Below, in pieces: positions 27,001 through 35,447 of a stretch of 64,000 nt of DNA (position 1 is its first letter; every line of letters starts with the position of its first letter). Source of the DNA: Antedon mediterranea (Eukaryota; Echinodermata; Crinoidea; Comatulida; Antedonidae); the NCBI RefSeq assembly GCF_964355755.1, contig NC_092674.1, positions 23,152,001 to 23,216,000 of the forward strand, read 5' to 3'. A program made the position numbers and the translations under genes. The notes beneath the pieces are model-generated. The model was not told the origin of the DNA, ran no database searches, and saw only the letters and a program-made list of their open reading frames with translations.

Positions 27001-27576
27001 ACGAGTTTAGTTTAGTAACTTCTAACTATTAGGAGTTTCCTATCTTTAATACAAGTTATTTTAACATTATCGGGGTGCGGTCTTTATCGTCAAAGTTTAT
27101 TTTAGTATAAAACTATTGTTACAATGCTGTTTCATTACCTTTTTGACACCATGTCTAGCATTAGCCAGAACATTTTGAGCCTCTATCAGCGCGCCATTGA
27201 TGTTAGTTTTACCTCCCCGTTCATATTGTACCAGTTGAATTTCAGACGAAAAATGACATTTATTTTTCGGCTTTTGACCAATGTAATCAATGTTTCTGAC
27301 GACATCTTCACTGTAGCTTATCACTGCAACTCGGGTTGCTTCAGGGGCAATCGTAAACTCGGTCAGCAGACTATCAACAAAGCTTTTCTCAACTTCGAAA
27401 TTCCCGGCACCAACGCTTCCAGAACGGTCTAAAAGAAAAACCAACTCAGATTGACCATGTGGAAAATCTCGTTTCAGAGCGGAGTCAAATATATCATTAC
27501 AGTTAACAAAAACTGCAATGTGAACCAATATTACCACTAGGCCTATTGAACGCATGTTGATATTTGAATTGGCCAT
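4867..27576 (-). CDS. SVEP1-like: SVEP1-like secreted multidomain protein, complete 31-exon gene
   Basis: Thirty-one exons join in frame to 2073 codons plus stop. Domain order: signal peptide (to about residue 26), VWA (about 44-215), Cys-rich/EGF (218-281), GCC2_GCC3 (282-335), CCP x3 (336-522), HYR x2 (523-686), CCP (687-753), linker with basic cleavage motif (754-925), GCC2_GCC3 x3 (926-1087), EGF x6 (1088-1316), pentraxin (1317-about 1527), EGF x3 (1528-1642), CCP (1643-1702), EGF x3 (1703-1828), CCP x4 (1829 to about 2060), Ser-rich tail. This is the order of vertebrate SVEP1 (polydom), an extracellular matrix ligand reported to bind integrin alpha9beta1, PEAR1 and TIE1. The human protein is about 3570 residues because it has some 30 more C-terminal CCP repeats; here only five follow the pentraxin. 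No membrane segment is seen, so it should be secreted. Start: ATG at 27574-27576; an internal Met8 directly before the hydrophobic core is an alternative start. Confidence 0.9.
6045..8491. mobile_element. MITE family A copy split by the foldback element
   Basis: The left piece is 6045-6157: it starts AAGCTTTGTCTATACC, has TCAAACTTTCTGTGACA and a GTCCATATAATGGACACATC core. The right piece is 8464-8491 and ends GTGTAGACAGAGCTTTA. Joined, they resemble an intact family A MITE of about 140 bp, so the foldback element at 6158-8463 appears to have inserted into it. It lies in SVEP1-like intron 29. Confidence 0.65.
6158..8463. mobile_element. Foldback transposon with inverted arrays of 160-bp units
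   Basis: About 2.3 kb. The ends are ATAGTCTAGG on the left and CCTAGACTAT on the right. Just inside, about 75 bp containing GGCTGTCAACATAGCCAG is repeated inverted (about 6189-6262 and 8350-8420). Next on each side come tandem units of 160 bp: about four on the left (boundaries near 6263, 6421, 6581, 6741) and more than four on the right (near 7701, 7861, 8021, 8181, 8341), in opposite orientation. A central spacer (about 6900-7600) is unrelated and has no transposase frame. Long inverted termini made of tandem subrepeats define foldback (FB/TU-like) elements. The short open frames inside are products of the repeats. Confidence 0.8.
8635..10674 (-). CDS. SVEP1-like exons 26-29: CCP domain 5 and three calcium-binding EGFs
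   Basis: Exon 26 (10495-10674) is one [39 protein letters not shown]. Exons 27 (9590-9718), 28 (9093-9221) and 29 (8635-8754) are one cbEGF each, with [26 protein letters not shown] and [11 protein letters not shown] starts and GSYECLC / GYDCSC / GSYRCAC cores. All are phase 1-1. A (CTGT)n tract follows exon 28. Confidence 0.9.
8981..9057. repeat. (CTGT)n microsatellite, about 19 copies
   Basis: An uninterrupted CTGT tetranucleotide tract lies in intron 28 of the SVEP1-like gene, about 35 bp beyond the exon 28 donor. It stays open in both directions (LSVC/TDRQ repeats), but that frame is not coding. Confidence 0.95.
10042..10145 (+). mobile_element. Repeat family C copy (partial)
   Basis: Starts AACAAGGCCATATACATGG, followed by CTGCAGTCGCGTGC, a GACC-rich stretch and CGACATAGTGAGCT. 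The right end lacks the usual ACGCGACT. Other copies are at 28662-28770, 35587-35700 and 58040-58147. Confidence 0.65.
10788..11676 (-). CDS. SVEP1-like exons 24-25: three EGF domains
   Basis: Exon 24 (11464-11676) encodes one EGF ([15 protein letters not shown] to YQGEKCETE) and most of a second, irregular EGF ([23 protein letters not shown]). Exon 25 (10788-10919) completes it with KLCETN and gives a third EGF ([15 protein letters not shown] to TGRYCEI). Both introns are phase 1. Confidence 0.88.
12239..14490 (-). CDS. SVEP1-like exons 21-23: pentraxin (LamG-like) domain
   Basis: Exons 14185-14490, 12481-12646 and 12239-12399. The domain runs from [18 protein letters not shown] through [41 protein letters not shown] and [14 protein letters not shown] to [13 protein letters not shown] and [25 protein letters not shown] and VLGQ-like plus LNIWN are pentraxin signatures, and Q-D-Q-D-N sits where pentraxins bind calcium. 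The intron before exon 22 is expanded by a minisatellite. Confidence 0.92.
12829..13383. repeat. Minisatellite, 16-17 bp unit, in the pentraxin intron
   Basis: Roughly 33 imperfect units of ATGTTTGATGGAAGTT and close variants (TTGATGGAGGCT, TTGATTGAAGTT, TTGATGGAAATT) follow each other between exons 21 and 22. Higher-order repetition is visible: a segment containing GGTGTTATTTTGATGCCG occurs near 12976 and again near 13159. Confidence 0.9.
14965..17620 (-). CDS. SVEP1-like exons 17-20: six EGF domains
   Basis: Exons 17450-17620, 16936-17048, 15646-15863 and 14965-15149. Unlike the rest of the gene, the introns here cut inside EGF domains at phases 1, 0, 2 and 1, but the frame closes exactly. 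Calcium-binding starts are seen in [19 protein letters not shown] and IDECVSNPC; other EGFs start at [17 protein letters not shown] and TDDCAQHQC. All keep six cysteines. The last ends YSGRFCDE just before the pentraxin domain. Confidence 0.9.
16390..16870 (-). mobile_element. LINE 3' fragment in SVEP1-like intron 18
   Basis: Minus-strand translation gives [20 protein letters not shown], then [27 protein letters not shown] and [13 protein letters not shown]....D..DI.RQYR.L..R.N.L.R.F..C is the classic C-terminal portion of CR1/L2-like LINE polymerases. A few stops show decay. It lies in the same orientation as the host gene. Confidence 0.7.
17884..19223 (-). CDS. SVEP1-like exons 14-16: three GCC2_GCC3 repeats
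   Basis: Exons 19062-19223, 18597-18758 and 17884-18045, each exactly 162 bp and phase 1-1. Each has the pattern C-x-x-G-(T/S)-Y/F ... C-x-x-C-P-x-G-x-Y-Q-(D/P)-E ... C-x-x-[10 protein letters not shown] with [22 protein letters not shown] with [22 protein letters not shown] with [15 protein letters not shown]. Identical exon lengths argue for origin by exon duplication. Confidence 0.92.
18341..18463. mobile_element. MITE family A copy
   Basis: Palindromic element of about 123 bp: TTTGTCTACACTATCAAACT on the left, TTTGATAGTGTACACAGAGC on the right, core CCCATATATGGACACGATG. It lies in SVEP1-like intron 15. Confidence 0.75.
19387..20198 (-). CDS. SVEP1-like exons 12-13: conserved linker with basic cleavage motif
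   Basis: Exon 12 (19897-20198) and exon 13 (19387-19600) are joined at phase 0. This region lacks a named repeat but sits where vertebrate SVEP1 has its own conserved linker. It shares the [11 protein letters not shown] start, a run of five arginines (residues 824-828, TVRRRRRDL) and the following FNVTAS strand. The polybasic site resembles a proprotein-convertase site; vertebrate SVEP1 has a short dibasic-type site at the same place. Exon 13 is strongly acidic ([15 protein letters not shown]) and ends with the first cysteines of the next module. Confidence 0.82.
20512..20712 (-). CDS. SVEP1-like exon 11: CCP domain 4
   Basis: Phase 1-1 exon of 201 bp. It starts with [11 protein letters not shown] and has a distinctive [14 protein letters not shown] core, a WYICG strand and a final WPDC. 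The WLFG...C motif is shared with the exon at 54631-54816 of the + strand gene, and the WPDC end resembles the same position in vertebrate SVEP1. Confidence 0.88.
20985..21100. mobile_element. Degraded MITE family D fragment
   Basis: GACGCAACACAATGACGTAA, GACCAATCACAAGCGAGG and CACTTGCGTTGCACCTACG match the family D interior seen at 37945-38094. The outer ends are lost. Confidence 0.5.
21213..21536 (+). mobile_element. tRNA-derived SINE, full-length copy
   Basis: Starts with a Leu/Ser-tRNA-like head: A box GTGGCCGTGCGGTTAAGAC, B box GGGTTCGAGGCT. The body includes TCTTCTCGGATAAGGACTAT and GGGGGTTACCCCGGTGTATT, and the tail is (AATTC)n. A second copy at 38905-39222 differs by only a handful of bases. 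It lies in SVEP1-like intron 10. Confidence 0.88.
21682..22817 (-). CDS. SVEP1-like exons 8-10: two HYR domains
   Basis: Exon 8 (22563-22817, phase 1-1) carries HYR1 whole: PPEINCP at the start, [17 protein letters not shown] near the end. HYR2 is split at phase 0 between exon 9 (22122-22252; [13 protein letters not shown]) and exon 10 (21682-21787; [15 protein letters not shown]). HYR is an Ig-like fold found in hyalin, SRPX and SVEP1. The donor of exon 10 is the unusual G|GTCGTA, chosen because only this site keeps phase 1 into exon 11. Confidence 0.9.
23554..23713. mobile_element. MITE family A copy
   Basis: About 160 bp, TAAAGCTCTGTCGACATTAT to GATAGAAACAGAGTTTTA, with an internal palindromic TGATGATGTCATAAC core. 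It lies in SVEP1-like intron 7. Confidence 0.7.
23821..24915 (-). CDS. SVEP1-like exons 5-7: CCP/sushi domains 1-3
   Basis: Exons 24730-24915, 24161-24340 and 23821-24015, each one complete CCP and phase 1-1. Each has the four-Cys plan with a Gly-Tyr after Cys3 ([24 protein letters not shown]) and Trp before Cys4 ([29 protein letters not shown]). These are the long CCP type with an extra Cys pair between Cys1 and Cys2 (for example [11 protein letters not shown]), as in the corresponding SVEP1 repeats. Confidence 0.92.
24395..24665. repeat. Tandem repeat of about 57-60 bp, three to four units
   Basis: Successive units share GTATGTTGCAAATATGCAG and TACTTGGTACAACTAC. The tract is in SVEP1-like intron 5. 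The repeats keep frames open on both strands, but no coding function is indicated. Confidence 0.75.
25333..25981 (-). CDS. SVEP1-like exons 3-4: Cys-rich/EGF module and GCC2_GCC3
   Basis: Exon 3 (25790-25981) encodes a Cys-dense module with [17 protein letters not shown] and CVCGLGYKG. Its CC pair and spacing match the module that follows VWA in SVEP1. Exon 4 (25333-25494) starts CPRGTYKD and contains [17 protein letters not shown] and CVCIEGYDG, an ephrin-receptor-like GCC2_GCC3 repeat. Both exons are phase 1-1 and multiples of three (192 and 162 bp). Confidence 0.88.
25552..25735 (+). mobile_element. Diverged, 3'-truncated SINE copy
   Basis: Same head as the SINE at 21213 (GTGGCTGAGCGGTTAAGAC, B box GGGTTCGAATC), then TGGTTCTGGTGGTAGGACGA and ATCGGATAAGGACAG, after which similarity stops. 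It is older or rearranged relative to the other two copies. Confidence 0.75.
26357..27576 (-). CDS. SVEP1-like exons 1-2: signal peptide and VWA domain
   Basis: Exon 1 is 27139-27576 and exon 2 is 26357-26570. The intron (phase 0) cuts the VWA domain; exon 2 ends in phase 1. A hydrophobic run [14 protein letters not shown] (residues 11-24) followed by NC predicts a signal peptide. The VWA domain has an intact metal-ion (MIDAS) site: D50-x-S52-x-S54 in LDRSGSVG, T124 in GGKTNINGA, and D153 in [12 protein letters not shown] functional MIDAS implies divalent-cation-dependent ligand binding. The second half contains the usual VEVFTFGVG strand. Confidence 0.93.
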
Positions 27577-28661
27577 CAGTTTGACGAAGTCTTTGTCGCT
27601 AACGGTCAGGTGTCGATGGTTGAAGATTCAGTACCAAGGTTAACCGGGTTAGGCATCCAAGATTCATAAAACCTTTCGAAAGTTAAATATTCAAGGAAGT
27701 TAGCTAAAGTATTGAACTAATATCTCGAAGTAATCTGGCACTTCCGTTTGTAGATAATACTTCCTTTAGATCCTGGTCCAGGCAAAAACAATAGACAATT
27801 AATTTCACTTGAAACCTGGTTCACCTCTACAATTTAATTTAATTGGTTATTCGTGGTTCCATGATTGCATATCAGTTTCATTGCCCTGGGTTCAAATCAT
27901 TCTTAAATAGATAGAACATTTTATTTTATTTTTAAAACCAGAAACAACAGCAGAGACAAATCCGCCACTTACAGCTTGGTTAGATGCAAAGACAATTACA
28001 ACAACTCAGAAACACTTAAAATGACGACGAAACAGATAAAGATTTAAAATGTTGATATGTGGATGGGCCTGGACTAAACTGTTATAAGATAAACTTAATC
28101 TACTGATGTAACAATTTTAAAGAGATTTTTTTTTACCCTACTAAAGGGAACACAAAGGATGTTGTTCTTTCTTAAATTGAACACGAATATATAAAATTGC
28201 AGTCAAAAATAGAATGAAGACATTTAAAAAGAAAAATAAGATAATTGTGATATCTACGAAAGGAAGGGGGGAGATATGGAATATATTTTTTTTCATCGTC
28301 ACAATTATAAGGATCGTTACATTTATAAAGGTTATTCTGATTGTGTCTGATGTAATCTAGAGTGGAGTCGGTCAATACGTGAGGCTTGGGGTTTGGTTGA
28401 ATTGTAACTAAGAGAACAAAAGTTCAAATTAGGTTGGATAAGGGCGATATATAGCTAAACTTTGGAAGAACGACTAAGATATTATATTCCATTTTTTTAG
28501 GTAATACTCCAATCCAATGTGAGTTGTGTAACAATAGTGTATACTGTACCTTTACCACACATCTCGTATGGCTGTTATTTAAACATTTATGTAAACGTTT
28601 TTGGTCAACATTTTTCACAAATATATCATATTCTTTTAAAGTAATTTAATATTGTTTTTAT

Positions 28662-28770
28662 TTTTAGTCACGTGCGTGCAATGCGACTCTATAGCTCACT
28701 ATGTGGGTCGGTTGGTAAACACTAACTCACATTTTCACACGCGACAGCAGCAATGTATATGGGCTTGGTA
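28662..28770 (-). mobile_element. Repeat family C copy
   Basis: On the minus strand: GCCCATATACATTGCTGCTG, GTCGCGTGTG, then CCAACCGACCCACATAGTG and AGCTATAGAGTCGCATTGCA. It is diverged but co-linear with the copies at 35587 and 58040. Confidence 0.65.
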
Positions 28771-29703
28771 CTTTTGTTATTGATGTTAATAACTACCCTA
28801 TTATTGTTTAAGGGTCTCGGCTTAAAAGTTCCCTTTTCCATAACTTAATGATATCTTTGTACATATCCTTAGTTTTATGGAATAAATTGATCTTGATTGA
28901 TTGATTGAATATAAAAGATATGGACGGTAATGCTTTGACGTACGAAATACCAAATAAGAATCGGTAACCAGGAGTAGGTGTTTGGCAAGGATATAAATCC
29001 AATCTAGGGTTTTTTGTAAGTAAAACAACGGAAGGGTAGGCACGTCAAGTGCTTTAGTCTACTTGATTATTTCCTAATATTATCTACTTGAAAACAATTA
29101 CAAGATTTTCAAAACCCTTCCTTGTTGGCCTCAACCCAATATCCTGCAATTTGTTTTGAAATATGTGCACATATTTCAATTGTAACAATTGATGAAATGT
29201 AGAATAGAGTGAATTAAACATATTCGTAATAAAAGCTTTGAATATTAATCAATTTCTATATGACCTACCTACAACTGAGATCCAAGTTTAGAGATATGAG
29301 TTAACATGTTTCTTCTTTATAGATGTCAAATATTTTGGACAGAGGTCCTATCTTATCTTATCTAACACTTCTAATCTTTAACCTAACAAAATTCCAAGCT
29401 CATCGAGTGGTTCAAGCTCCTAATAAAGTCTAACCGAGAGGTCCATTCGCCCCGAAAGGGTATCACTAATTTTCTACCCTCTTGATCTATTTTTCCGAGA
29501 CAGCACTTAGTTATATTGATTGATATCAATTTCCTTAATGCAAGAGTAAAAATATTGAAGTCTTTACGATTTAATTATATCAATTAACACAGTGGTCTGG
29601 ACATCATTATAAAAGAGTTCTATCTTTGAATAGATATATAATCCCCCCCCCCTCCTGGTACCATAATTTAGATAGTTTGCCTGAACTTACAAAGTAGGGA
29701 TCA

Positions 29704-29807
29704 TAAAGCTCTGTCTACGCTATCAAAAAAATGTGATGTGCCCATATATGTCATGGCACATCACATTTTTTTGTCACATATAATGTGATAGTGTAGACAT
29801 AGCTTAA
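29704..29807. mobile_element. MITE family A copy (short)
   Basis: TAAAGCTCTGTCTACGCTAT on the left, GATAGTGTAGACATAGCTTA on the right, with GATGTGCCCATATATG and GGCACATCACATT inside. It is about 104 bp, the shortest copy in the window. Confidence 0.75.
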
Positions 29808-30830
29808 GACACATCGTATATCGGATATTGTTAGTTGATACCAGTATTATAAAAAAATACCAATTGAAAATATCGGAAATATTGATTGATTGATTAATTG
29901 ATTTCAGATTATTTACTATGTTCCGATAATGTTATTATTTCTTATTACCTCCTTCAACCTACGCATTTGTCAAAACACCTTGTAAACAAAAACATTTACA
30001 GTCAATTCAAAGTCGAAATTTTCTGTGAGACGTTAATATGGTGACCACAAGAAATCCGGTTTCCAAATAACAGGTGGCAAATCTACCACCATTCTTTGAA
30101 AAAGTATATTATGTTTATTAAAAAAAATTATTTAAATCGGTCAGGGGTGTGGGACATTAGCATCGAGTCATAGATACTGTAAACTATTTGGATCTCTAGA
30201 CGTTTCCGAATGAAAGCTGATCGGTTACATCTTTGTTATCGTATAATTTAATTAGTAGTATGCCACATCTCATTATACAGTTAGCAGACATTTTCCATAT
30301 GATCCTGGCCTATTTATACACTACGTCCAACCCTGTTAAAAAACAATCGATGTTGTTTATGAAAATATTTAGGGAAGAAAAAGTGATTGAATGCAAGTGA
30401 GGTTACATGGTGTCAACCAAACCTTTATATAAAAGGTATTTGTTGTAAAGAGTGTAAATATTCTTATAGGCAAGTCTACTGCAACATCATTATCATGAAA
30501 TGAAATTAATGAAAGGTACACTATCTGGAAATACAGAGCGATTGATTTTATAGCTGAATAGTGGGATTTATTTTCAAGTCTACCACTAAATGTTGTAAAT
30601 TATAATTCTCTAAACTATTTCAATGATAACCTCATTGACGTAGTATCTCCATTAGGAACAAATTAATAATAGTAACAGTGAGTAGTTAGATATGATAAGG
30701 TCAGTGCAGTCTACTACGGATCCGCTAATTTAAGATCCTTCCAACATAAATTTTTTTTTTAAGTCATCGCTTAACTCCCTTGATAATTTAGAAATAAAAA
30801 ATGTTAATAATATTCTGTAATATAGACAAT

Positions 30831-31019
30831 AGGGAGCTTTCGATTTGCGATGGCCGACGACCTACGTCAGGTTAATTTGTGAGTCGCCGGTCGTCGACTG
30901 GACCTAGAAACCATCTAGTGGTGGTGGGGTGGGAACACGCGTCCCAATAATTCCACATGCGCACAACAAACTAACATGACGTAGTTTGGTCGTCAGGCGT
31001 CGCAAATCGAAAGCTCCCT
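30831..31019. mobile_element. Palindromic MITE (family E)
   Basis: 189 bp with near-perfect inverted ends: GGGAGCTTTCGATTTGCG on the left and CGCAAATCGAAAGCTCCC on the right. The inner arms (GACCTACGTCAGGTTAATTT and CATGACGTAGTTTGGTCGTC) are also partly complementary. No ORF. A diverged relative is seen near 62558-62642 (AAAACTTTCAATTTGTGATG). Confidence 0.8.
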
Positions 31020-31498
31020 GTTGTATATGTATTTAAATAATCTATATATAAATTTACGTAAGGGCAAAATTCGGTAAATCGCGCCTTACTTTTAGAATTT
31101 TTACTCGATGGTATGTAAAGTTGGTTCGTACTTTCGGTACTGATTTTAACCGCCTGATGTAACCCTGTTTACTAATTAAATTAAGTTAGATAATTAGTTA
31201 TTGACGATAAAAAACGAATTTAGGTTCAATGATTTGCCCCAAATAGGGGTGTTTTCCGATCGTGGTATACACTGTCTAATGGATGTCCATCTTGAAAAAT
31301 ACCCGCCACAAAAATGCGAGGAGGCTTCGCATTTTTCTATCTCCTCCTACGATAATTGTTTTTAATAGCTGAAAACCGGTTGAACAGTTCGAGTACAGCA
31401 TCATAATGTTGAAGACAGGCCGATTTTCTTTAAAAAATACTATTTTGATACATTTAATATACGTTTTTACAAATGTATTGATTTGTGATGAATGGAAC

Positions 31499-32022
31499 AT
31501 TCCAAATTATTTGGTTTAACCATACAGGTATAGATTTAGATTTATGGACCTCCTTGGAGAATAAACATAAATAGTATTGCAATGCTGTACAATACTGTTA
31601 AGGTATTAACCACTTTTGATCGCAATTTGAATCGCAAATGTCTTACTGTGAGTGTTGGTACTGTTAGATGTAATATAAAAATATATACAAATAAACTTTA
31701 TTACTGTGAGTGTGGGTAGGCCCTACTGTTAGATTATAAACATATAATATACAAATAAACATTCCAAATTATTTGGTTTAACCATAGAGGTATAGATTTA
31801 GATTTATGGGCCCCCTTGGAGAATAAACATAAATAGTACTGCAATGCTGTACAATACTGTTAAGGTATTAACCACTTTTGATCGCAATTTGAATCGCAAA
31901 TTTCTTACTGTGAGTGTTGGTACTGTTAGATGTAATATAAAATATATACAAATAAACTTTATTACTGTGAGTGTGGGTAGGCCCTACTGTTAGATTATAA
32001 ACATATAATATACAAATAAATA
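31499..32022. repeat. Tandem duplication, two copies of 262 bp
   Basis: Copy 1 is 31499-31760 and copy 2 is 31761-32022. Both start ATTCCAAATTATTTGGTTTA and end with a TATACAAATAAA block. They differ at only a few positions, so the duplication is recent. Each copy contains ACTTTTGATCGCAATTTGAA. Confidence 0.9.
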
Positions 32023-33148
32023 AACGTTATTACTGACAGTTGCTTCTCAACGTTTGTATTAATTAATAATTTAAAAATATACAAACGTCGTAGTGGTGTA
32101 TCGTTACATGTACTTTACTATTTCAATCGACTATGACAGTGAGAGTTTTAACAAAGTACCGTATTAAATCGTAAAAGTTTTACTGTATTTAGTGGTATAT
32201 TATTTATAGGCCTATAAAACATTAAAAACAATATTTCGTTACTGAGTGGATAAGAATATATTTTAAAATGTTTCCTCTTTGTACCTATCTTCTTTCCCCA
32301 TCCCTCAACCCTTAATGTTACATACAAAACACAAATTGGGTTTGTTTAAATGAGTCCGAATAAAACAAGAAATATTTTTTACAAAAAACGCTGCTCGCTT
32401 ATTGAAAAATATTTTTTATTTCAAATGTTTTTGAATGTGTCATTTTATTGTCACATAATAGTTATTTTACCTGAAAAAATGTAATTTAAAGCAACAAATA
32501 CTTAAATTGTCTGTCAGACAATGGTTTTTGGGTTTCTTTTCTTTTTTTATATGTGAATAAATATTATTTTTTTGTTACAGAAGTGAATACTCAATTTCTG
32601 TCACTTTAGTTAATTTTATTGCTAAGGTCAAATATGGGGGTCACTTCATCACCCTAGATATTTCAATTGTGAAGTATCCTATTACAAACACAAACTTTAA
32701 TGGACTGTTTCGATAATAATTCAATGAATATCTGACAGTGAATATACCAGAAATGCTTAGGGATTTGTAATTTTAGCATGACATGTCCTAATAGACTCTT
32801 TCCCAGACGTTTTTTGGGTCTACTGTAGTAGCTGGAATCAATAAATCATAGTGGAGTTTCCATTTTAACAAAACTGTCTGTCCTTAGAACTATAACTGCT
32901 GCTTGCTTTAGCTTCTGATTGAGTAGTCCTAATGGGACGTAGCGGGCTAGAGCAGCAGCGTGAAAATTTGTTTCTCTCTCGGAAGTAATTCCCAGGGTGC
33001 TAATTTTGGTTGACTACATAAATCATTGTGTATATTTATTCGTTTCTGTAAACGACAGTGTATTATAGTCCTGCGGTACGTACATTTGAAATCTCCATTT
33101 TTTTCTCGCTGGAAATACTGTGTATTCGAGAACCATCTGTGGGCACGA

Positions 33149-33185
33149 CCTAGATGGTACGCGAGCGAAGCGAGCGTGCCATCTA
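33149..33185. repeat. Strong hairpin next to the Helitron
   Basis: CTAGATGGTACGC pairs with GCGTGCCATCTAG (one G-T type mismatch) around the loop GAGCGAAGCGA. It lies 21 bp upstream of the Helitron 5' end. Confidence 0.7.
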
Positions 33186-33206
33186 GTCATTCTAATGGAC
33201 AAATTA

Positions 33207-35447
33207 TCTATATTATAAGTGAGAGAGTTTGTCTGTCTGTTTGTCTGTCTGTTTGTTTGTTCGTTATACACATTTTTGTTACTGCACATAATCTTACATA
33301 TGGGGTATCAAAATGACCGCAATTGTACCGGGAATGTTCTAAGCTATATTTCAACATCATCCGCCACCTAGGATCCAAGTTAGGGCCCAAAATGTGGTCA
33401 AAACCCCCACTTTCGATGTTTGTTCGTTATACAAATTTCTGTTTCTGCATGTAACCATACATATGGGGTATCAAAATGATCGCAATTGTACCGGGAAGGT
33501 TTTAAACTACATTACAACAATTCCCCGAGTCCTGGGGTTTTTGTGGGAGGGTTGGGAGGGGGGTGGGGTGGTTTGTGATGTCATTTTTGCTTGGGCTCGG
33601 GGTTGTAGGCTATCGAATTGTAAAATTATACTGCAAATGTTTTACAGTATTTGAATTATCCTCAGGAAGGCCTTTGGGGAAATATAGATATAGATATACA
33701 TATTTTAATCATTACCAATATGACACCTATTCATTTACACATTTAACAAAGTACTTTAACCATATCCAGCTATGTATCTAGGATCCAAGTTAGGGGTCAC
33801 AATGCATGGTCAAAATGGCGCACTTTCGATGTTTGCTCGTTTTACAAGTTTCTGTTTCTGCATGTAACCATGGGGTATCAAAATGATCGCAATTGTGGTT
33901 GCAAAATGTATTTTAATTATCCCTGAAAAGGGGCTAGGGTGGGGATGTAGGCCTATCACCAAGACCGAAACTGTATTGGGAATGTTTTAAACTACTTATG
34001 AAAACTGCCACTGAGGGATTATGGGTTGGGAGATGGCTAACATAATTTTTATTGGAACCTTCTTAAACACGTCACCCAGTATCTGGGGTGTGTTTGAAGT
34101 GGGAGGAGGAGGACCGAACATGCTGGCGTAATGAAGTAGCCTATATGATTGGAATTGTAATAGGAAAAGTTACTACATTTGAACTGTCCAGGGGAGGAGT
34201 TAAGGTTTGTTGATTGTGGCTTGGATGGTGAGAGGAGAAAGAAGGCTAGGGGCCGCAGTATCAAAATTAGATATTTTAATTATCAGCCAATATGAAACCT
34301 ATTTATTTACACAGTTTACAACGTACTTAAACCATAGGCCTATCGTATTCGTAGCTATGTATACCCTCTCAATTTGAAGTTGAATTGAATTTGTACTGGG
34401 AAGAATTTTTTTTTTTTAAAGAGTGTGGGGTGTTATTGAAGAGGGGTGGGTGAGTATAGTGAGGTAGGCCTACTGGCGTCGGGTGTTCTGAGAAGGTTTT
34501 AAACTAATGTTAAAACCAATTAACCAATATGACACCTATTCAATTACACATTTAGCAAAGTACTTTAACCATATCCAGCTATGTATCGGTCTCTTGGGTT
34601 GTCTCATTACAGACATCCATACCTGTGTGAACATACACATGTTGTTTACTGTTACTGTGTTCAACTACATCACCAATCCTCCAAGGAAAAAACGTCAATT
34701 GTGTGAGAGTGGGGTTGGGAGATAGGGTTTGGGTTGAGGGGATAGTGGGGATTTTGCTTACACCAGAATTGTGGTTGGAAAATGTTAAAGTATTTAATCA
34801 TCCCTGGGAAGCGGATGGGAGTTTGGGGTGGGCATGTAGGCCTATCACCATGACCGAAAATGTATTTGGAATGTTTTAAACTACATTTGAAAACTGCCGC
34901 TGAGGGATTATGGGTTGGGAGTGATAATAACATAATTTGTACTGGAACCGGCTTCAACACATCACCCAGTGTATCTGGAGTGTGTTTGTAGGGGGAGGAG
35001 GAGCGAAAATACTAGCGTAATGAAGTAGCCTATATGATTGGATTGTACTAGGAAAAGTTACTAAATTTGAACTTTCCAGGGGAGGAGTTAAGGTTTGTTG
35101 ATGGTGGCTGGGGTCGTGAAAGGAGAAAGAAGGCTGGGGGACCGCAGTATCTAAATTACATATTTTAATTATCAGCCAATATGACATCTATTCATTTACA
35201 CAATTTACAACGTACTTCAACCATTATTAGACCCATCGTAGCTATGCATACTCCTCTCAATTCGAAGGTTAGGTTGAATTTAATTTGTCCATCACTGGGA
35301 AGAATTTGTTTTTAAGAAAGAGTATGGGGTGTTATTGAAGAGGGGTGGAGGTTGGTGAATATAGACAGATACTGGCGTCGGGTGTTATGTACTGAGAAGG
35401 CTGTAAACTAATTTTGAAACCCGCCCTGGGGCGGGTATAATTGCTAG
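33207..35447 (+). mobile_element. Non-autonomous Helitron, both termini present
   Basis: The 5' end is TCTATATTATAAGT, preceded by A at 33206. The 3' end has a GC-rich hairpin (CCCGCCC / GGGCGGG, 35420-35435), then eight bases and the terminal CTAG (35444-35447), followed by T. TC at the start, hairpin plus CTRR at the end and insertion between A and T are the Helitron hallmarks. There is no RepHel coding frame. The interior holds repeated segments with CGCAATTGTACCGGGAA (near 33320, 33485) and a duplication of roughly 600 bp (about 33900-34500 against 34780-35400). Confidence 0.82.

Larger units (their letters stand above)
27577..33148. other. Intergenic, left part of the head-to-head gap
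   Basis: No exon with a recognisable domain was found on either strand. The region holds a family C repeat (28662-28770), a family A MITE (29704-29807), a palindromic MITE (30831-31019) and a tandem duplication (31499-32022). Promoters of the two divergent SVEP1-like genes should lie in or around 27.6-37.5 kb, but no specific element can be supported from sequence alone. Confidence 0.55.

Noticed and set aside
33023-35187. Several 60-96 codon frames in the Helitron region
   Set aside because: They fall on repeated non-autonomous Helitron sequence, lack domains and do not agree between the internal duplicates.
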